64,000 bases of DNA, from positions 1 to 64,000 of the IMG/VR virus record IMGVR_UViG_3300044655_001767, one strand, 5' to 3'. Shown here in pieces: positions 62,953-64,000 of the stretch. A program made the position numbers and the translations under genes. The stretch is from a virus. The notes beneath the pieces were generated by a model that worked only from the letters and a program-made list of their open reading frames with translations, had not been told where the DNA came from and did no database searches. Each line of letters starts with the position of its first letter. Within the stretch, counting starts at the first letter, position 1.

Positions 62953-64000
62953 ATGTCGATAGATAACAGTAAAAAATCCCCAAGGTTACTCCAAAGTAGA
63001 AGATACACACACGAAACTTTTACCGATGCTCAAGAAGCTTTCACTTCGGTGTTGGATATTAATGCTAATGAGATTTATGTAGATCAAGATTTAATACCAG
63101 TAAGTAGCGTTCCTTTTGGAACAAGTGGAGACAATTTATCAATTTATTCTTCAGGTGGTCAACAAGTAATGAAGTATTACTATCGTTACAAGATGACCAA
63201 ATCAAGTACGAATAACCAAGTTTGGTTTTTTACTACAGGTACTACGGCAGGTATCGATGCTCAATTAATTGATTCCAATCAACAAAAAAACTTCATATCA
63301 CCAAAATATTCAATCCCCTCACTATCTACCGCCAACGCGGAAGACAGTCCAGCGGGTTATGGTGTTAAAGTTTTTGTTTCAACTAACTCATCTTCACCAT
63401 CTGCCGGTGATCAATTAGACCCTACAAAATTTGTATTTGATTATAAAACGGGTGTTCTTCAGTTTGTTTTAACTGCAGATGCCCCTGATAATACAAAATA
63501 TGTTTACATAACGGCATATCAATATGTTGGTAGAACATTAAAAGATGCGTTAGTGACATCTGTAGCATCATCTTCAGGTACATCAGGTACAAGTGGTGCT
63601 GATGGTACTTCAGGTACTTCAGGTAGTGATGGTAGTTCTGGTACAAGTGGTTCATCAGGTTCAAACGGAACCGATGGTTCTTCAGGTACTTCAGGTTCTA
63701 ATGGTACAGACGGAACTTCAGGTTCTAACGGTACCGACGGAAGTTCTGGTACAAGTGGAAGTAATGGTACCGATGGTAGTTCAGGAACTAGTGGTAGTAA
63801 TGGTACCGATGGATCTTCAGGTACTTCAGGTATATCAGGGGTAGATGGTACAGACGGAAGTTCAGGTTCTAACGGAACTGACGGTTCTTCAGGAACTAGT
63901 GGTTCAAATGGAACCGATGGTAGTTCAGGTACTTCAGGAAGTAACGGTACGGATGGTTCTTCAGGAAGTAATGGAACAGATGGTACTTCAGGTAGTAATG
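62953..64000 (+). CDS. Collagen-like fibre protein, 3' truncated by window edge
   Basis: It begins at ATG 62953 and is open to the last base, so the gene continues beyond the window. The N-terminal 200 residues form a folded attachment domain (RYTHETFTDAQEAFTSVLDI, then YYRYKMTKSSTNNQVWFFT, then KFVFDYKTGVLQFVL). From about residue 205 onward, Gly-X-Y repeats of GTS, GSS, GSN and GTD run to the end. The start lies six nt after the preceding fibre gene, so both are cotranscribed. Likely a second fibre or fibre segment. Confidence 0.8.
   Translation, partial: MSIDNSKKSPRLLQSRRYTHETFTDAQEAFTSVLDINANEIYVDQDLIPVSSVPFGTSGDNLSIYSSGGQQVMKYYYRYKMTKSSTNNQVWFFTTGTTAGIDAQLIDSNQQKNFISPKYSIPSLSTANAEDSPAGYGVKVFVSTNSSSPSAGDQLDPTKFVFDYKTGVLQFVLTADAPDNTKYVYITAYQYVGRTLKDALVTSVASSSGTSGTSGADGTSGTSGSDGSSGTSGSSGSNGTDGSSGTSGSNGTDGTSGSNGTDGSSGTSGSNGTDGSSGTSGSNGTDGSSGTSGISGVDGTDGSSGSNGTDGSSGTSGSNGTDGSSGTSGSNGTDGSSGSNGTDGTSGSN

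Noticed and set aside
1-64000. tRNA genes, integrase, transposase or insertion sequence
   Set aside because: None seen by eye. Gaps are short and AT-rich without cloverleaf or terminal repeat pattern; a covariance search would be needed to exclude tRNAs fully.

Overview
This window looks like part of the genome of a large, AT-rich, tailed, T4-like phage (contractile-tail type) infecting a member of the Bacteroidota, probably a flavobacterium-like host. The T4-like core is clear: a gp32-type ssDNA-binding protein, UvsX recombinase, T4 RNase H-type 5' nuclease, gp41-type helicase, DnaG-type primase, gp46/gp47 recombination nuclease, and gp25/gp6 baseplate wedge proteins. Four things point to Bacteroidota: SprB-like repeats in a virion protein, a short sigma factor resembling the compact Bacteroidota RpoD, a signal peptide ending in SFSQ, and A-rich rather than Shine-Dalgarno leaders. 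No integrase, transposase, CRISPR array or tRNA gene was seen. Coding is dense: no intergenic gap exceeds about 160 nt, and all but two genes are on the + strand.

Layout. 1-3400: the 3' part of a gp27-like baseplate hub gene and four small genes, including a Dps/ferritin-like one. 3499-10717: replication, recombination and nucleotide module (gp32, uvsX, 5' nuclease, helicase, B12-dependent ribonucleotide reductase, a 54-aa Cys-rich protein). 10748-36719: baseplate and tail-fibre module (gp25, gp6, a 1126-aa wedge candidate, a collagen-like S74 fibre, a 1989-aa Pro/Thr-repeat and SprB-like protein, a gpI-like protein). 36758-44681: second DNA module (RuvC-like resolvase, primase, PD-(D/E)XK nuclease, gp47, gp46), interrupted between gp47 and gp46 by a candidate restriction-modification pair. 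44729-50298: ClpP-like protease, envelope/lysis candidates, a sigma factor, a membrane coiled-coil protein that may be extended by frameshift, and an amidase-fold protein. 50270-53146: assembly or core proteins of unknown role. 53196-55603: small early-type genes, a histone-H1-like protein and the only minus-strand genes. 55675-59117: Dam methylase, NusG, AAA+ ATPase, thioredoxin, glutaredoxin. 59200-64000: two more collagen-like fibre genes, the last cut by the window end.

Regulation. By eye, every gap of about 15 nt or more in front of a structural transcription unit, plus those before the lysis, nusG and AAA+ units, carries TATTTAT 5-25 nt before the start codon. Gaps in front of DNA-metabolism genes instead carry TATATT-type elements like the host -7 box. 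With a phage sigma factor and a phage NusG in the same window, this suggests a self-encoded switch from host-type to phage-specific transcription. Other notable points are the restriction-modification pair, a poly-A frameshift site at 49461, an SSB-like C-terminal tip on gp32, and an amidase-fold protein without recognisable zinc ligands. Function calls rest on motif recognition by eye; no database search was run.
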